Positions 60,413 to 64,000 of a stretch of 64,000 bases of DNA are shown here, in pieces. Origin of the DNA: Nostocoides sp. (GTDB lineage: Bacteria; Actinomycetota; Actinomycetes; Actinomycetales; Dermatophilaceae); NCBI GenBank assembly GCA_016716625.1, contig JADJVJ010000001.1:868001-932000 (forward strand), read 5' to 3'. The number at the start of each line of letters is the position of its first letter. The stretch's first letter is position 1. The notes beneath the pieces were generated by a model. It was not told the DNA's origin. It worked only from the letters and a program-made list of their open reading frames with translations, and did not search any database. The position numbers and the translations under genes are program-made.

Positions 60413-63400
60413 ATGTATCTCAAGACCCTGACCCTCAAGGGCTTCAAGTCCTTTGCGTCGTCGACGACGCTGCGGCTCGAGCCGGGGATCACCTGCATCG
60501 TCGGGCCGAACGGGTCGGGGAAATCCAACGTCGTCGACGCCCTCGCCTGGGTCATGGGGGAGCAGGGGGCCAAGAGCCTGCGCGGCGGCAAGATGGAAGA
60601 CGTCATCTTCGGCGGCACCCCCGGCCGCGCCCCCCTCGGGCGGGCCGAGGTGAGCCTGACCATCGACAACACCGACGGCGCCCTGCCCATCGACTACACC
60701 GAGGTGACGATCACCCGGACCATGTTCCGCGGCGGCACCTCCGAGTACGCGCTCAACGGCACGACCTGCCGCCTGCTGGATATCCAGGAGCTCCTCTCAG
60801 ACAGCGGCATCGGCCGCGAAATGCACGTCATCGTCGGCCAGGGCCAGCTCGACGCGGTGCTGCGAGCCACCCCGGAGGAGCGGCGCGGGTTCATCGAGGA
60901 AGCCGCCGGGGTTCTCAAGCATCGCAAGCGCAAGGAACGCGCGCTGCGCAAGCTCGAGGCCATGGAGGCCAACCTCACCCGGGTCCAGGACCTCACCGGA
61001 GAGATCCGCCGCCAGCTCGGGCCGCTCGGCCGCCAGGCCGAGGCCGCCCGCCGAGCCGCCGGGGTCCAGGCCGAGGCCCGGGATGCGCGGCTGCGGCTGC
61101 TCGCCGACGAACTCGCCCAGCTCACCGCCGTCGTCGAGCAGGAAGTCGCCGACGAGGTGGCGCTCATCGCCCGCCGCACCGAGGTCGAGGAGGCCGTCGC
61201 GACCGCCCGTGCCCGGCTCGGCGAGGTCGAGACCGCACTGTCCGCGGCCGCACCGCTCATCTCGGCCGCAAACGACCGCTGGGTACGGCTGCAGTCCCTG
61301 CATGACCGGCTCGAGTCCACCGGCTCGGTCGCCGCCGAACGGATGCGGCTGCTCTCCGCCGACGAGGTCGAGGAGGAGACCACCGGCCGTGACCCCGAGG
61401 AGCTGCGCGCCCAGGCCGCCGCTGCCCGCGAACAGGAGCAAGCCCTGAACAACGAGGTCTCGGCCGCCACCGCGGAGCTGCAGCAGGCCGTCGCCGCCCG
61501 GCAGGAGGCCGAGAGCGCCTTCGCCGCCGAACAGTCCCGGCTCGCCCAACTCGCCCGGGCGGCCGCTGACCGCCGCGAGGGTCTGGCCACCCTCGCCGGC
61601 CAGGTTGCCGCTCGCCGCAGCCGGATCGAGGCCGGTGAGGCCGAGGTGGGACGCCTGCGTGCGCTCGTCGCGGCGGCCCTGGAACGGGCCGCCGAGGCGC
61701 AGCGGGAGTTCTCCGCGCTCGAGGGGAGCATCGCCGTCGACGAGGAAGGCGAGGTCGGTCTGGACGCCGCCTTTGAGGCCGCGGCCGAACGACTCGCAGA
61801 GGCCGAGTCCCAGATCGGTGCGCTCCGTGAGGAGGAGCGGCGCGCCGAAGGCGAACAGACCGGCGCCGCGGCCCGCCTCGACGCCCTCCGCCTGAGCATC
61901 CGACGCCGCGACGGTGCCGCCGCCCTGCTCGCCGCCGCCGAGGAGGGGCGCGGCGGGGACGTCCTCGGGGCGGTCGCAGCCCTGGTTCAGGTCGACCACG
62001 GCCACGAGGGGGCCCTCGCCGCGGCCCTCGGCTGGGCCGCCGAGGCGGTCGCCGTCCCGTCGGCGCACGCCGCCGCCGCGGCCCTGGCGGAGTTGCGTTC
62101 GCGCGATGCCGGGCAGGTGGCCCTGCTCGTCGGGAGCACCGCTCGCCCGAGTTCCTCGACGTCCTGGCCGTCGCTGCCGTCCTCGGCGCGCTGGGCACGG
62201 GACGTCGTCCAGGCTCCCGACGCCCTCCGGCCGGCACTGCACCAGCTCCTCGACCTGGTCGCCATCGTCCCGACGACCGCCCATGCCGTCGCGCTGGTCG
62301 ATCAGCACCCCGAGATCACCGCGGTGACCGCCGACGGCGATGTCTTCGGACCCGGGTTCGCGCGGGGCGGTGGGGCCGCCGGCCAGTCCCTGCTGGAGAT
62401 CCAGTCCGCCATCGACGAGACCGAGAGTGTCCTGCGGGCGGCGACGGCTCGCGCCGAGCAGGCTCGGTTCGGCCTCGCCACGCACGAGGAGCAGGCCGAC
62501 GCGGCGCGCTCCGAGGTGGAGGCGGCCCTCGAAGCCCTGCACGACTCGGACGCCCGACTCGCCGCCGTCGCCGAACGGCTCGGGCATCTCGGCTCGATCG
62601 TGCGCACCGCGGGCGCCGAGGCCGAACGCACCGAACGAGCCATCGCCGACGCCGAGGGCACTCTCGCTCGCGACCGGGTCGAACTCGACACCCTCTCCAC
62701 CCGGCTCGAGGCCGCCTCCGCCCAGCCCGAGCACGCCGAGGAACCCTCGACCGATCTGCGGGACGAGCTCGAACTTGCGGCAAGCCGAGCCCGGACCGCC
62801 GAAACCGACCAACGCCTCACCCTGCGGACCAAGGAGGAACGGGCGCGCGCCCTCGCCGGCCGGGCCGACTCGTTGGAGGGTGCCGCCCGTAACGAACTCG
62901 CCGCCCGGGAGCGGCTGCGCGAGCGCCGCGAACGCCGGGCCCGCGAGGCGGCCGTCGCCGCCGCCGTCCGGACCGCCGCCGGGTATGCCGTGGAGCGGGT
63001 TCGTGGTGCGCTCACCGTTGCGAGCGAGGCGAAGGATGACCTCGAGCGTTCCCGCGCGGAACGGGACGGCAACGCGACCGCCCTACGGGCCGAACTCATG
63101 AGCGCCCAGGACGAGCTCCGGGACCTCACCGACACCGCCCATCGCGACGAGGTGACCCGGGCCCGCCAGCTCGCCCGGATCGAGCAGCTCCAGGCCAAGG
63201 CGGTCGAGGAACTCGGCATCGACCCCGAGGTGCTCGTCGCGGAGTTCGGACCGCACCAGCCGATTCCGCCCATCCCCGGACCCGACGACGACCCGGACGA
63301 GGTCGCCGCGCGGGAGCCCACGGCATACGTGCGGGAAGACCAGGAACGGCGCCTGCGCAAGGCGGAGCGGGCGCTGAGCGCCCTCGGCCGGGTCAACCCG

Positions 63401-63994
63401 CTGGCACTCGAGGAGTTCGCCGCCCTCGAGGAGCGGCACACCTTCCTCACCACCCAACTCGAGGACCTCAAGAGGTCCAAACGGGATCTGCTCGACATCG
63501 TCCGTGAGGTCGACGAGCGCATCGAGGTGGTCTTCGCCGAGGCCTTCGCGGATACGGCGGCCCAGTTCGGTCGGGTCTTCGACCGCCTCTTCCCCGGCGG
63601 GGAGGGCCGGCTCACGCTCACCGACCCGGACTCCATGCTCACCACCGGGATCGAGGTGGAGGCCCGGCCACCGGGCAAGCGGATCAAACGGCTCTCACTG
63701 CTCTCCGGTGGTGAGCGCTCGCTCGTCGCGGTGGCCCTCCTCGTCGCGATCTTCAAGGCCCGGCCCAGCCCGTTCTACATCATGGACGAGGTTGAGGCGG
63801 CCCTCGACGACACCAACCTGGGGCGGCTCATCACCCTCTTCGAGGAACTCCGCGACTCCTCCCAACTCATCGTCATCACCCACCAGAAGCGGACGATGGA
63901 GGTCGCGGACGCGCTCTACGGGGTCTCGATGCGTGGCGACGGGGTGACCACGGTCGTCTCGCAGCGGATGCGCGACGTCGCGGACACGGCGTAG
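60413..63994 (+). CDS. smc: Chromosome segregation protein SMC
   Basis: A 1193-residue condensin ATPase, complete in the window. Walker A GPNGSGKSN is at residues 31-39, two long Ala/Glu/Arg-rich coiled coils flank a hinge at about 500-650 (GGDVLGAVAALVQVDHGHEGALAAALG, ending in GFARGGG), and the C-terminal head has LSLLSGGERSLVAVALLVAIF with the signature and FYIMDEVEAALDDTN as Walker B. It organises chromosomes with ScpA and ScpB, not in this window. TAGAGT (60400-60405) stands seven bases before the ATG, so the mRNA is likely leaderless. Confidence 0.97.
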   Translation: MYLKTLTLKGFKSFASSTTLRLEPGITCIVGPNGSGKSNVVDALAWVMGEQGAKSLRGGKMEDVIFGGTPGRAPLGRAEVSLTIDNTDGALPIDYTEVTITRTMFRGGTSEYALNGTTCRLLDIQELLSDSGIGREMHVIVGQGQLDAVLRATPEERRGFIEEAAGVLKHRKRKERALRKLEAMEANLTRVQDLTGEIRRQLGPLGRQAEAARRAAGVQAEARDARLRLLADELAQLTAVVEQEVADEVALIARRTEVEEAVATARARLGEVETALSAAAPLISAANDRWVRLQSLHDRLESTGSVAAERMRLLSADEVEEETTGRDPEELRAQAAAAREQEQALNNEVSAATAELQQAVAARQEAESAFAAEQSRLAQLARAAADRREGLATLAGQVAARRSRIEAGEAEVGRLRALVAAALERAAEAQREFSALEGSIAVDEEGEVGLDAAFEAAAERLAEAESQIGALREEERRAEGEQTGAAARLDALRLSIRRRDGAAALLAAAEEGRGGDVLGAVAALVQVDHGHEGALAAALGWAAEAVAVPSAHAAAAALAELRSRDAGQVALLVGSTARPSSSTSWPSLPSSARWARDVVQAPDALRPALHQLLDLVAIVPTTAHAVALVDQHPEITAVTADGDVFGPGFARGGGAAGQSLLEIQSAIDETESVLRAATARAEQARFGLATHEEQADAARSEVEAALEALHDSDARLAAVAERLGHLGSIVRTAGAEAERTERAIADAEGTLARDRVELDTLSTRLEAASAQPEHAEEPSTDLRDELELAASRARTAETDQRLTLRTKEERARALAGRADSLEGAARNELAARERLRERRERRAREAAVAAAVRTAAGYAVERVRGALTVASEAKDDLERSRAERDGNATALRAELMSAQDELRDLTDTAHRDEVTRARQLARIEQLQAKAVEELGIDPEVLVAEFGPHQPIPPIPGPDDDPDEVAAREPTAYVREDQERRLRKAERALSALGRVNPLALEEFAALEERHTFLTTQLEDLKRSKRDLLDIVREVDERIEVVFAEAFADTAAQFGRVFDRLFPGGEGRLTLTDPDSMLTTGIEVEARPPGKRIKRLSLLSGGERSLVAVALLVAIFKARPSPFYIMDEVEAALDDTNLGRLITLFEELRDSSQLIVITHQKRTMEVADALYGVSMRGDGVTTVVSQRMRDVADTA

Positions 63995-64000
63995 GGGCTA

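Noticed and set aside
1..64000. Insertion sequences, prophage genes, CRISPR arrays, rRNA genes
   Set aside because: No transposase, integrase, phage structural gene, Cas gene, repeat-spacer array or rRNA sequence was recognised anywhere in the window.

Overview
The window is a gene-dense stretch of a high-GC actinobacterial chromosome. The pointers are very GC-rich DNA, many GTG starts, genes led by TANNNT boxes 6-7 bases before the start codon, an HU protein with a long PAKKA tail, an FbiD/CofC enzyme for F420, GatCAB for Gln-tRNA, and the conserved order gpsA-ddl-thiL-rpmB-recG-rsmD-coaD-rpmF-rnc-mutM-smc. A Micrococcales relative (Intrasporangiaceae/Dermatophilaceae type) fits, but the family is inference. 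No insertion sequence, prophage or CRISPR array is visible; the only mobile-looking unit is a vapBC pair.

Layout. 1-5.4 kb: the end of a metallophosphoesterase, then a leftward three-gene catabolic operon (fused 2-oxoacid dehydrogenase E1, FAD amine oxidase, ALDH7-type dehydrogenase) that could take pipecolate/lysine carbon to glutaryl-CoA. 5.4-10.5 kb: gatCAB, a DUF937 protein and a SixA-like phosphatase. 10.5-22.6 kb: ilvD, ilvBNC behind a Leu/Val attenuator, two DedA-like half proteins, ogt, serA, leuB and ilvE. 22.7-29 kb: a GntR regulator with a glutamine-synthetase-like/ALDH/SDR/gamma-glutamyl-hydrolase set for amine catabolism, then an MBL hydrolase. 29-33 kb: cimA behind an isoleucine leader-peptide attenuator, a comB-like gene, a frameshifted VOC gene and a DUF gene called 3-methyladenine glycosylase. 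33-37.6 kb: a GDSL lipoprotein, an FAH-family hydrolase, gltX, a HAD phosphatase, tRNA-Gln(CTG) and tRNA-Glu(CTC). 37.6-41.4 kb: an IclR regulator (NdgR/LtbR type) divergent from leuCD, then hupB. 41.4-64 kb: fbiD, plsC, gpsA, metB-like, ddl, thiL, rpmB, DAK2, recG, rsmD, coaD, DUF177, rpmF, rnc, mutM, vapBC, an OatA-like acyltransferase, acylphosphatase, chorismate mutase and smc.

How it works together. Nearly the whole branched-chain amino acid pathway lies within 30 kb: cimA and leuCDB for chain elongation, ilvBNCD for the common steps and ilvE for transamination. Each part has its own control: a Leu/Val leader before ilvB, an Ile leader before cimA, and a palindromic operator between ndgR and leuC. 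GatCAB, a GluRS without visible Gln specificity, tRNA-Gln and tRNA-Glu together give the indirect Gln-tRNA route.

The most notable points are the cimA isoleucine attenuator, a heptamer GTATGCC/GGCATAC found about 50 times, more than twenty leaderless start sites, and one operator lying inside the spacers of two divergent promoters.
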